Shown: positions 1 through 6,061, counted from the stretch's first letter. The stretch is 8,094 nucleotides of DNA from CAYSPO01 sp964432945 (GCA_964432945.1 CAYSPO010000046.1:1-8094); one strand, 5' to 3'. Made by a program: numbers and translations. The notes: generated from the letters alone by a model not told the origin.

Positions 1-183
1 AATAGACTAAGAGATAAATCTGGTTTAGAAGTAGTTTATCAAGATGAAAGACTCTCAACAGTTTCTGCAAATGCTGTGCTTATGGATTCCAAAGTTAGAC
101 GAGAAAACAGAAAAAAATATGTAGACAAGATAGCTGCAACATATATATTGCAGACGTATTTAGATTGGAGAAATAATGGATAA
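1..183 (+). CDS. ruvX: RuvX/YqgF family nuclease (putative pre-16S rRNA nuclease / Holliday junction resolvase), 3' part
   Basis: The window opens inside this gene. The last 60 codons are visible in frame 1, ending at TAA 181-183. The visible residues carry two hallmarks of the YqgF fold, which is an RNase H-like nuclease: DERLST at visible residues 15-20, holding the conserved Glu, and VDKIAA at 41-46, holding the conserved C-terminal Asp. The tail continues as ILQTYLD, typical of the family's last helix. The N-terminal catalytic Asp lies outside the window. The family was proposed as a Holliday junction resolvase, and the E. coli member is implicated in maturing the 5' end of 16S rRNA; this sequence cannot choose between the two. 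Its stop overlaps the start of the DUF1292 gene by 8 bases. The pair ruvX-DUF1292 matches the yrrK-yrzB order of Bacillus subtilis, which supports the call. Confidence 0.92.
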   Translation, partial: NRLRDKSGLEVVYQDERLSTVSANAVLMDSKVRRENRKKYVDKIAATYILQTYLDWRNNG

Positions 184-421
184 TATAGAACTAATAGATG
201 AGAAAGGCCAAGTTATAGAGGTTGAATTAATAGATACCTTTGGTTTAGATGATGATGATTATGCTGTATTTTCAACCTTAGATGATGAAGACTTATTATA
301 TATATTAAGGATTGAAGTTTCAGAAGACGGCGAAGAGGTTTACTTCGTTGGTGTTGAAGATGATGAACTTGATGAACTTATTGAGGTTTATGAAGAGTTA
401 AAAGAAGAACAAGACAGTTGA
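176..421 (+). CDS. DUF1292 family acidic protein (YrzB-like), function unknown
   Basis: An 81-residue protein that I place in the DUF1292/YrzB family from its size, its position after ruvX and its pattern of short hydrophobic strands between acidic patches (for example YAVFSTLDDEDLLYILRIE). I count 32 Asp/Glu against 3 Lys/Arg, so about 40% of residues are acidic and the protein must be strongly anionic. There is no signal peptide, membrane segment or cysteine, so it should be cytosolic. The ATG at 176 is preceded by GGAG at 167-170 with 5 bases between, and it overlaps the end of ruvX by 8 bases, which suggests translational coupling. fur follows after 9 bases. No biochemical function is established for the family that I know of. 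Any link to metal handling, suggested by the charge and the fur neighbour, is inference only. Confidence 0.88.
   Translation: MDNIELIDEKGQVIEVELIDTFGLDDDDYAVFSTLDDEDLLYILRIEVSEDGEEVYFVGVEDDELDELIEVYEELKEEQDS
362..379 (+). repeat. Tandem 9-bp direct repeat inside the DUF1292 gene
   Basis: GATGAACTT occurs twice in direct succession and encodes Asp-Glu-Leu twice in the acidic C-terminal part of the DUF1292 protein. It is exact at the nucleotide level, so a recent in-frame duplication by replication slippage is possible. Two copies of a short, codon-biased word can also arise by chance in so acidic a gene. Confidence 0.55.
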
Positions 422-430
422 GGTGATTAA

Positions 431-868
431 GTGGATTATCAAATGGCTAAGGAGCTGATGAAGGAAGCTGGGTTCAAACTAACAGATCAGAGGATGCTTG
501 TTTTCGAATGTTTGGCTAGTTATAAGGATGATCATATGACAACAGAACAAATTCATCAAAAATTAAAAGATTCTGGTGAAGATATAGGTATAGCAACGGT
601 TTATAGAACTTTGCTATTATTTGATGGCCTTGGAATTGTTCAAAAGCTTGATATTGATGATAGTGGTACAAGATATGAGTTAGTCGATGAATTAGCGGGA
701 CATCACCACCACCATTTGATTTGTAAGAATTGTGGAAGTGTTGAAGAAGTAAAAATTGATTTGTTAAATGAAGTCGAAGATAAAATAGGCGAAACACATG
801 AATTTAAAATAGAAAATCATGATTTGAATTTTTACGGATTATGTAAAGAATGTAATAAAAAAGTATAA
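431..868 (+). CDS. fur: Fur family metal-responsive transcriptional repressor (Fur-type rather than PerR-type)
   Basis: A 145-residue ferric uptake regulator family protein, close to the usual 140-150. Residues 1-85 form the winged-helix DNA-binding domain, with recognition-helix sequence ATVYRTL at 55-61. The dimerisation and metal domain follows, with a five-His run (91-95) and two pairs of cysteines, C98/C101 and C138/C141, the usual structural zinc site. Aligning by eye to B. subtilis homologues, the position that is Asn in PerR and Arg in Fur is Arg59, and the two regulatory-site positions that are Asp in PerR are Glu83 and Glu106. This points to a Fur-type iron (or other divalent metal) sensor rather than a peroxide sensor; Zur is less likely but not excluded. 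The start is GTG at 431, with AGGTGA at 421-426 overlapping the end of the DUF1292 stop. RNase J begins 15 bases after the stop. No promoter is evident directly upstream, so it is probably transcribed with ruvX and DUF1292. Confidence 0.93.
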   Translation: MDYQMAKELMKEAGFKLTDQRMLVFECLASYKDDHMTTEQIHQKLKDSGEDIGIATVYRTLLLFDGLGIVQKLDIDDSGTRYELVDELAGHHHHHLICKNCGSVEEVKIDLLNEVEDKIGETHEFKIENHDLNFYGLCKECNKKV

Positions 869-883
869 TATAAGGAGAAGTTT

Positions 884-2548
884 GTGACGAAGAAAAAAGG
901 AAAATTAAAAATTATTCCTTTAGGTGGTTTAGACGGTATTGGTAAAAATATCACTGTATTAGAATACAAAAACGATATTATGATCGTGGATTGTGGTATT
1001 AGTTTCCCAGAGGACGATATGCTGGGTATAGATATAGTTTTACCGGATGTAGACTACTTAAAGAAGAATGAGCATAAGATTAGGGGTATGGTTATTACTC
1101 ATGGTCACGAGGACCATTATGGAGCAGTACCATATCTATTAAAAGAAAAATTAATTCCAGTTTATGGAACAAAATTAACTTTAGGTTTATTAAAAAATAA
1201 ATTTAAAGAACACAACCTATCTACAAAATCTTTGAGAGAAGTTAAGCCTAGAGAAACAGTACAATTAGGTTGTTTTAAAGCAGAATTTATTAGAGTAACA
1301 CACTCTATACCTGATGCTTGTTCTATCGCTATTGAAACTCCAGTAGGAAAGGTAATATTCACTGGGGATTATAAGATAGATACCAATCCAATTGACGGAC
1401 AAAGAATGGATATAGGCAGATTTGCAGAATTAGGAAATGAAGGAGTATTAGCTTTATTTTCAGATTCTACGAATGTTGAAAGACCAGGTTTTTGTAAGAG
1501 TGAATCAACAGTTGGAGATACTCTACATGATGTGTTCTTGAAAGCAAAATCTAGAATAATTGTTGCTACTTTTGCATCAAATCTTCATAGGGTTCAGCAA
1601 GTAATCGATACTGCTGAAGAGTATGGAAGAAAAGTTGTAGTCTCAGGAAGATCTATGGTAAACAATGTAGAAGTTGCAATAGATCTTGGCTATCTACATG
1701 CTAAAAAGGGCACTATTATTGATATAAATGAAGCTAATAATTTTCCAGGAAATAAAATAGTTATTCTTACAACTGGTAGTCAAGGTGAGCCTATGGCAGC
1801 CTTATCTAGAATGGCTAAGGGAGATCACAGGCAGATAAAATTAATTCCAGATGATACAGTATTAATTTCTGCAAGCCCAATTCCAGGAAATGAAAAAACC
1901 GTTTCACAAGTTCTAAATAACTTAATGCAAATAGGTGTTAATGTTCTTTATTCAGCAATAGCTGACGTTCATGTTTCAGGGCATGGACATAGGGAAGAAT
2001 TAAAACTGATGTATTTATTAACTAAACCAAAGTTCTTTATTCCTGGACATGGAGAACCAAGACATTTAATTATCCATGCTAAAATGATTGAAGAACTAGG
2101 TCACCCATCTGACAGAATTGCTATTTTAAGTAACGGTAGCGTACTTGAATTAGATGAAAATTCTATGAATGAAGCTGGAAAAGTACAAGCTGGAGAAGTT
2201 TTTGTTGATGGTAAAGGTGTTGGTGATGTTGGAAATATAGTTCTTAGAGATAGAAAACATCTATCTGAACATGGTTTAATGGTAGTTATAATAACTATCG
2301 ATAAAGAAACAAATCAAATAGTAGCAGGGCCTAATCTAATTTCTAGAGGGTTTGTATATGTAAAAGAATCCCAAGAACTTATGGAAGAATGCAAAAGGGT
2401 TTGTGAAAGGTCTTTACAAAGGTGTAAAGATGAAAAAATATATGATTGGTCAAGTTTGAAATACCATATTAGAACTGATCTTAGGAATTTCTTGTTCCAT
2501 GAAACTAACAGAAACCCAATGATTTTACCAATAATAATAGAAGTTTAA
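884..2548 (+). CDS. rnj: Ribonuclease J (metallo-beta-lactamase/beta-CASP exo- and endoribonuclease)
   Basis: A 554-residue RNase J, essentially the same length as B. subtilis RNase J1 and J2. Family members degrade RNA 5'-to-3' from monophosphorylated ends, also cut internally, and act in mRNA turnover and rRNA maturation. The metallo-beta-lactamase core shows the two-zinc motif HGHEDH at 73-78, then H140, D162 in FTGDYK, and H389 in PGHGEPRH. The inserted beta-CASP part (about 215-345) includes TGSQGEP at 297-303 and SPIPGNE at 331-337. SGHGH at 365-369 is a family motif. The C-terminal domain (about 450-554) starts at DVGNIVLRDR and ends in MILPIIIEV, so the protein is intact. The start is GTG 884, with AAGGAGAA at 872-879 well placed. 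It lies 15 bases after fur and is followed at once by a hairpin. Whether it corresponds to J1 or J2, or is the only copy, cannot be told from this window. Confidence 0.97.
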   Translation: MTKKKGKLKIIPLGGLDGIGKNITVLEYKNDIMIVDCGISFPEDDMLGIDIVLPDVDYLKKNEHKIRGMVITHGHEDHYGAVPYLLKEKLIPVYGTKLTLGLLKNKFKEHNLSTKSLREVKPRETVQLGCFKAEFIRVTHSIPDACSIAIETPVGKVIFTGDYKIDTNPIDGQRMDIGRFAELGNEGVLALFSDSTNVERPGFCKSESTVGDTLHDVFLKAKSRIIVATFASNLHRVQQVIDTAEEYGRKVVVSGRSMVNNVEVAIDLGYLHAKKGTIIDINEANNFPGNKIVILTTGSQGEPMAALSRMAKGDHRQIKLIPDDTVLISASPIPGNEKTVSQVLNNLMQIGVNVLYSAIADVHVSGHGHREELKLMYLLTKPKFFIPGHGEPRHLIIHAKMIEELGHPSDRIAILSNGSVLELDENSMNEAGKVQAGEVFVDGKGVGDVGNIVLRDRKHLSEHGLMVVIITIDKETNQIVAGPNLISRGFVYVKESQELMEECKRVCERSLQRCKDEKIYDWSSLKYHIRTDLRNFLFHETNRNPMILPIIIEV

Positions 2549-2552
2549 TCTT

Positions 2553-2580
2553 AGGCTGGATAAAATCCAGCCTTTGTTTA
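2553..2580 (+). terminator. Hairpin with short T-rich tail after rnj (probable intrinsic or partial terminator)
   Basis: AGGCTGGAT (2553-2561) and ATCCAGCCT (2565-2573) form a perfect 9-bp stem, GC-rich in its lower half, closed by three A bases. It is followed by TTGTTTA. The stem starts 4 bases after the RNase J stop codon, and the next ribosome binding site begins only 4 bases past the tail. The T-run is short and interrupted by G, so termination may be incomplete. The hairpin could also act as a stability or processing element between two parts of one transcript. Confidence 0.75.
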
Positions 2581-2595
2581 TTGAAAGGAGATATT

Positions 2596-2931
2596 ATGAA
2601 TTTACATGATAAAGCACACGATTTAGCGAGAATATTAAAGGCGTCTGATGAATTTAAGGAATATGAAAACTGGCATAAAATTGTTATGGAAAATCCTACT
2701 AAAGCTGAAATGATTAACGACTATAGGAAAAAATTCATCGATTTTCAAATAGCAAATGCTGGTGAAACAGAATTAGATGATGAAAAAGTAAAACAATTAG
2801 AAGAATTGCAGAAAACTCTTTTAATGGATGGAGAAATTAGTTCATTTTTAGTAGCTGAAAATAGGTTTGCAACTCTTTATAACGATATTATAGAAATATT
2901 AACGGAAGCAATAGGACTAGATGGAAAGTAA
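2596..2931 (+). CDS. YlbF/YmcA family (Com_YlbF, formerly DUF964) small helical protein
   Basis: A 111-residue, highly charged, mostly alpha-helical protein with no cysteines, signal or membrane segment. The pattern DKAHDLARILKASDEFKEY at the N-terminus, a middle of alternating charged and hydrophobic residues, and the end LVAENRFATLYNDIIEIL resemble the YlbF/YmcA/YheA family (YheA is the UPF0342 branch). In B. subtilis, YlbF and YmcA form a complex with YaaT that shapes RNA cleavage by RNase Y and affects competence, biofilm and sporulation; YheA has no settled role. I chose ATG 2596 because AAAGGAG at 2584-2590 lies 5 bases upstream. An in-frame TTG at 2581 would place that site inside the gene. 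The gene follows RNase J after a hairpin and its end overlaps trmR by 11 bases. The subfamily is uncertain. Confidence 0.8.
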   Translation: MNLHDKAHDLARILKASDEFKEYENWHKIVMENPTKAEMINDYRKKFIDFQIANAGETELDDEKVKQLEELQKTLLMDGEISSFLVAENRFATLYNDIIEILTEAIGLDGK

Positions 2932-3586
2932 AATTAACTATCCTTTTATTAAGGATTATTTAAATGAATTATACCCTGAGCATTCTAAAGAAATAAGAGA
3001 AATAGAAGATTTTGCCCACAAAAACTCTGTGCCAATTATGGAGAGAGAATCTTTAGAAGTTCTAAAATATGTAATTAAAATTCACAAGCCTAAAAAAATT
3101 CTTGAGTTAGGAACAGCCATAGGCTACTCAGCAATTGTTATGGCTACTTTAGACAATGAGATTAAGATAACTACTATGGATAGAAGCGAAAAGTTTGTTT
3201 CATATGCAGTAGAAAATATAAAAAAATTTAATCTCGAAGATAGAATAGAAATAGTATTTGGGGAAATTGATGAGAATTTAGATAAATTATCAGATACTTA
3301 TGATTTAATTATGTTTGATGCTGGAAAAAGTCATTACAGTGAATATTTTGATAAAACAATGAGATTAATAGATAATGGGGGAATTATCTTCTCAGATAAT
3401 GTTTTATTCAAAGGCTTAATAGCTAATGATGATTTAGTTCCAAGAAGACAAAGAACTATAACAAGAAATATGAGGGAGTATTTAGAGTTCTTGACTAATT
3501 CTCCTGGGATTAGCTCAGTTGTTTTACCGGTAGGAGATGGGCTTGCAATAAGTACAATAGAGGAGAAATACAAGTGGAAAAAGTAG
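2921..3586 (+). CDS. trmR: tRNA 5-hydroxyuridine O-methyltransferase TrmR (YrrM-like)
   Basis: A 221-residue, class I SAM-dependent O-methyltransferase of the catechol/caffeoyl-CoA type. Motif I is ELGTAIGYS at 62-70, the acidic end of beta-2 is D87 in TMDRSE, and the metal-binding residues expected for this family are D133 in FDAGKSHY plus D159 and N160 in SDN. The basic stretch PRRQR at 174-178 is typical of the bacterial TrmR/YrrM branch. TrmR of B. subtilis methylates 5-hydroxyuridine at tRNA position 34 to 5-methoxyuridine. The assignment here rests on sequence type and on direct linkage to the hydroxylation gene trhP, as in yrrM-yrrN-yrrO. The start ATG 2921 has only a weak AGGA (2913-2916) and lies inside the end of the YlbF-family gene, so translational coupling is likely. 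Its own end overlaps trhP by 13 bases. A general catechol-type methyltransferase is the less likely alternative. Confidence 0.85.
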   Translation: MESKINYPFIKDYLNELYPEHSKEIREIEDFAHKNSVPIMERESLEVLKYVIKIHKPKKILELGTAIGYSAIVMATLDNEIKITTMDRSEKFVSYAVENIKKFNLEDRIEIVFGEIDENLDKLSDTYDLIMFDAGKSHYSEYFDKTMRLIDNGGIIFSDNVLFKGLIANDDLVPRRQRTITRNMREYLEFLTNSPGISSVVLPVGDGLAISTIEEKYKWKK

Positions 3587-4791
3587 AACTACTAGCACCA
3601 GCAGGTGATTATGAAAAATTAGTAACAGCAATTAAATATGGAGCTGATGCTGTTTATATAGCAGGGGATAGTTTTGGTCTTAGGACTGCTTCAAAAAATT
3701 TCTCTATGGATGAAATTAAAAAAGCTACTGATTATGCCCATGAAAATGGTGTAAAGATATATATCACTATGAATATTATTCCTCATAATGAAGATCTTAA
3801 TGGTGTAGAAGATTATGTGAAAGAATTAGATAAAATAGGAGTAGATGCATTAATTGTTTCAGATCCGGGTATGATAACCAGGATAAGAAAAGTTTCATCG
3901 CTTCCAATTGATATGTCCACCCAAGCTTCAGTTACAAATTATGATACTATTAACTTTTGGGGAGATTTTGGGCTTAGGAGAGTAATTCTTGCGAGAGAAC
4001 TTTCTCTTGATGAAGTTAAGGAAATTAGAAAACATATCTCTGATGATATGCAGCTAGAAATGTTTGTGCATGGGGCAATGTGTATATCTTATTCAGGTAG
4101 GTGCTTACTTAGTAACTATATGACTGGTCGAGATGCAAATATGGGAGATTGTGCCCATGCTTGCAGATGGAAATATGCTTTAGTTGAGCAAAAAAGACCT
4201 GGAGAATATTTTCCAATAGCTGAAGATAATCAAGGTGCATATATATTGAATTCTAAGGACCTATGCCTACTTCCTTATATAGATAAGGTAATTGAGAGTG
4301 GTATTGATAGCCTTAAAATCGAAGGTAGAGTAAAGAGTCAATACTATGTAGCTACAGTTGTAAGAGCTTACAGAATGGCTATAGACGCTTACTATAATGG
4401 AGAATATAATAAAGAATTAGTAGAAGAATTATTAGCTGAAATAAGAAAAGCTAGCCATAGAGATTTTACGACTGGCTTTGCTTTTGGTAAGGCTAATGAA
4501 ACTTCACAAATTTATGATTCTGTTTCTTATAAAAGAGACTATGATTTTGTAGGAATTGTAACTAATTATAATTCTGAAACTCAAATTGCAACGATTGAAC
4601 AAAGAAATAAAATTGTTCTAGGAGATAAGTTAGAAGTTTTTGGCCCTAATAAAAAGCATTATGAAATAAGGGTTGATAAAATGTATAACGAAGATGATAT
4701 AGAAATAGAAGAAGCTCCACATGCCCAACAAATCATAAAAATGAAACTTCCTGAAGCAGGAGAATATTATATGATTAGAAAGGAGAAGTAA
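3574..4791 (+). CDS. trhP: U32 family protein TrhP (tRNA uridine-34 5-hydroxylation, YrrO/YegQ-like)
   Basis: A 405-residue peptidase-U32-fold protein. The U32 signature runs over 162-180 (E162, F164, G167, C170, G175, C177, S180). Other family blocks are LLAPAGDYEKL at 6-16, STQASVTN at 115-122 and SLKIEGRVK at 246-254. Cysteines C170, C177, C193 and C231 have the spacing of the four iron-sulfur ligands reported for the related UbiU; C197 is an additional nearby cysteine. U32 proteins were named peptidases, but TrhP (YegQ in E. coli, YrrO in B. subtilis) is needed for prephenate-dependent 5-hydroxylation of U34 in tRNA. Adjacent TrmR would then methylate that product. The start is GTG 3574, with AGAGGAG at 3559-3565, inside the end of trmR. 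The C-terminal extension (about 320-405) looks like the family's small beta-barrel domain. B. subtilis has two such genes side by side; only this long form is present here. Confidence 0.87.
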   Translation: MEKVELLAPAGDYEKLVTAIKYGADAVYIAGDSFGLRTASKNFSMDEIKKATDYAHENGVKIYITMNIIPHNEDLNGVEDYVKELDKIGVDALIVSDPGMITRIRKVSSLPIDMSTQASVTNYDTINFWGDFGLRRVILARELSLDEVKEIRKHISDDMQLEMFVHGAMCISYSGRCLLSNYMTGRDANMGDCAHACRWKYALVEQKRPGEYFPIAEDNQGAYILNSKDLCLLPYIDKVIESGIDSLKIEGRVKSQYYVATVVRAYRMAIDAYYNGEYNKELVEELLAEIRKASHRDFTTGFAFGKANETSQIYDSVSYKRDYDFVGIVTNYNSETQIATIEQRNKIVLGDKLEVFGPNKKHYEIRVDKMYNEDDIEIEEAPHAQQIIKMKLPEAGEYYMIRKEK

Positions 4792-5562
4792 ATGGACTTT
4801 TTGCTAGATAAAAAAATTAAGAGCTGGCTTAATGATTGCAAGCAAATAATTTCAAATACTAGAGACTATAACATTGATTTCAAATCTTCATATAGAGATT
4901 TAGTTACTGATGTAGATAGGAAAATAGAAGAATATCTTACAAATAAAATCAAAGAGGAATTCCCTAATCATTTTATTTTAGGAGAAGAATCAGCAAGTGA
5001 ATTTCCAAGTGAAGAAGAATTAGAGGCGAAAAATCTTTGGATTATTGATCCAATAGATGGTACATCAAACTTTGTCAAACAAAATAGAGATTATTGTACT
5101 ATGATTGCGTATTTTGAGAATAATAAACCTGTTTTTTCTTATATTTATGACTACACAAATGATGAAATGATATCTGCTTTTGATGGTGAAGGTGTTTTTG
5201 TAAATGAAATAAAGTTAGCGAAACCTGAAGATATTAATATGTCTGAAGCCATGGTAGCACTAGATAGTAGGGTGCTTCATTTTAGAGATTTTTTTACAAG
5301 TGTTGCTAATACTGCATACTGCTTAAGAATCGTCGGAGCAAGTGGTTTAGATGGGACGAGGGTGGCTAAGGGAGCTTTTGGAGCTTATATTAATCTATCA
5401 GCATCTCCTTGGGATTATGCACCTTTTATTTTGATTGCTAAAGAACTTGGCCTTCATATATCTAAGCCATATGGAGAAGATTTAGATTTTGAAAGGGGAA
5501 CTGGTTTTATTATTTCAACTCATAATGTCTATGAAGATCTTAGTAGAATGATGAAAGCATAA
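4792..5562 (+). CDS. Inositol monophosphatase family protein
   Basis: A 256-residue member of the lithium-sensitive, magnesium-dependent phosphatase family. The metal-binding motifs are complete: DLVTDVD at 36-42, GEES at 64-67 (E65, E66), WIIDPIDGTSNF at 83-94 (D86, D89, G90, T91) and WDYAPF at 207-212 (D208). The TSNF ending of the second motif is typical of inositol-1-phosphatases rather than of CysQ-type 3'-phosphoadenosine phosphatases, which usually read TKEF. The exact substrate is still open; members hydrolyse inositol phosphate, fructose bisphosphate, or nucleotide 3'-phosphates. The ATG directly abuts the trhP stop (TAAATG) with AAAGGAG at 4779-4785, so it belongs to the same operon. 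No functional link to tRNA modification is established. No terminator follows it; the rplS promoter begins 5 bases after its stop. Confidence 0.9.
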   Translation: MDFLLDKKIKSWLNDCKQIISNTRDYNIDFKSSYRDLVTDVDRKIEEYLTNKIKEEFPNHFILGEESASEFPSEEELEAKNLWIIDPIDGTSNFVKQNRDYCTMIAYFENNKPVFSYIYDYTNDEMISAFDGEGVFVNEIKLAKPEDINMSEAMVALDSRVLHFRDFFTSVANTAYCLRIVGASGLDGTRVAKGAFGAYINLSASPWDYAPFILIAKELGLHISKPYGEDLDFERGTGFIISTHNVYEDLSRMMKA

Positions 5563-5567
5563 AAAGA

Positions 5568-5596
5568 TTGAAAATCTAAAGGTTATTTGGTATAAT
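5568..5596 (+). promoter_or_regulatory. Sigma-A-type promoter of rplS
   Basis: TTGAAA (5568-5573) and TATAAT (5591-5596) are separated by exactly 17 bases. TG at 5588-5589 adds an extended -10. This is the best promoter in the window and predicts a start of transcription near 5603-5605, just ahead of the leader hairpin. The -35 box sits within a small inverted repeat (AGATT-GAA-AATCT, 5565-5577), probably coincidental. Confidence 0.88.
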
Positions 5597-5613
5597 GTCA
5601 TGGTATGTAAAAC

Positions 5614-5650
5614 GCGTGGTCCTCTGCCATTAAGAGAGGCATGAACACTT
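5614..5650 (+). ncRNA. L19 (rplS) leader, ribosomal protein leader element
   Basis: The transcribed region upstream of rplS folds into an inner stem CCTCT (5621-5625) with AGAGG (5635-5639), a 9-base loop GCCATTAAG, and an outer stem GTG (5616-5618) with CAC (5646-5648). The position, size and wording (CGTGGTCCTCTGCC and GAGGCATGAACACTT) fit what I remember of the L19 leader found before rplS in low-GC Gram-positives, thought to give autoregulation by L19. The ribosome binding site of rplS begins about 7 bases further on, so a bound protein could affect initiation. The family match is from memory; the pairing is read directly. Confidence 0.75.
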
Positions 5651-5672
5651 GAAAGATAGGAGGGATTTTACA

Positions 5673-6020
5673 ATGGATATTATTAGACAATTAGAAGCAG
5701 AACAGTTAAGAGATGAAGCCTTTGACTTTGCAGTTGGTGATACAATTAGAGTTGATTATAAAATTAAAGAAGGCGACAGAGAAAGAATTCAAGCTTTTGA
5801 AGGAACTGTAATCAAAATACAAGGCGGCGGCTGTAGACAAACTTTTACAGTTAGAAGAATCGCTTATGGAGTAGGTGTTGAGAGAACTTTCCCAATGCAT
5901 TCTGTAAGAGTTGAGAATGTTAAGGTTATGAGAAAAGGTAAGACTAAAAAATCTAAACTTTACTACCTTAGAGAAAGACAAGGTAAGTCAGCACGTATTA
6001 AAGAAAGAAAAGATTACTAA
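5673..6020 (+). CDS. rplS: 50S ribosomal protein L19
   Basis: A 115-residue L19, the standard bacterial length, found at the 30S-50S interface. Recognisable blocks are the start MDIIRQLEAEQLR, FAVGDTIRVDYKIKEG, the central IQAFEGTVIKIQGGG, TFTVRRIAYGVGVERTFPMHS, and the basic end KSKLYYLRERQGKSARIKE. I chose ATG 5673 because AGGAGG at 5658-5663 lies 9 bases upstream and because homologues begin here; an in-frame TTG at 5649 would run through the leader and that site. The gene has its own promoter, leader and terminator, so its level can be set apart from its neighbours. The ribosome assembly GTPase rbgA follows, as in B. subtilis. Confidence 0.98.
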   Translation: MDIIRQLEAEQLRDEAFDFAVGDTIRVDYKIKEGDRERIQAFEGTVIKIQGGGCRQTFTVRRIAYGVGVERTFPMHSVRVENVKVMRKGKTKKSKLYYLRERQGKSARIKERKDY

Positions 6021-6024
6021 TTAT

Positions 6025-6061
6025 AAACATCTATGGGGAAGTCTTCATAGATGTTTTTTTT
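6025..6061 (+). terminator. Strong intrinsic terminator after rplS
   Basis: AAACATCTATG (6025-6035) pairs perfectly with CATAGATGTTT (6046-6056), 11 bp, and the loop can close further with G-T and G-C pairs (6036-6038 with 6043-6045). Eight T bases (6054-6061) follow. It lies 5 bases after the rplS stop. Confidence 0.92.

Noticed and set aside
698..718. Run of five His codons in fur
   Set aside because: Not an engineered tag; a His-rich metal-binding stretch at this point is normal for Fur proteins.
516..797. Antisense open frame inside fur
   Set aside because: It lies wholly within an intact Fur coding region, has no ribosome binding site and encodes a His/Tyr/Leu-rich sequence that mirrors fur codons.
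1162..1362. Antisense open frame inside rnj
   Set aside because: Shadow of a conserved RNase J region, short and without initiation signals or family resemblance.
2581..2595. Upstream TTG start for the YlbF-family gene
   Set aside because: The AAAGGAG site would be translated rather than used; ATG 2596 is 5 bases from it.
3334..3573. Antisense open frame inside trmR
   Set aside because: Complementary to conserved methyltransferase codons, with no supporting signals.
5649..5672. Upstream TTG start for rplS
   Set aside because: It falls in the L19 leader, and AGGAGG points to ATG 5673, which gives the normal L19 N-terminus.
5706..5981. Antisense open frame inside rplS
   Set aside because: Complementary to L19, with no start signals; the low-complexity Ser/Phe/Asn content is that expected from reading A/T-rich codons backwards.
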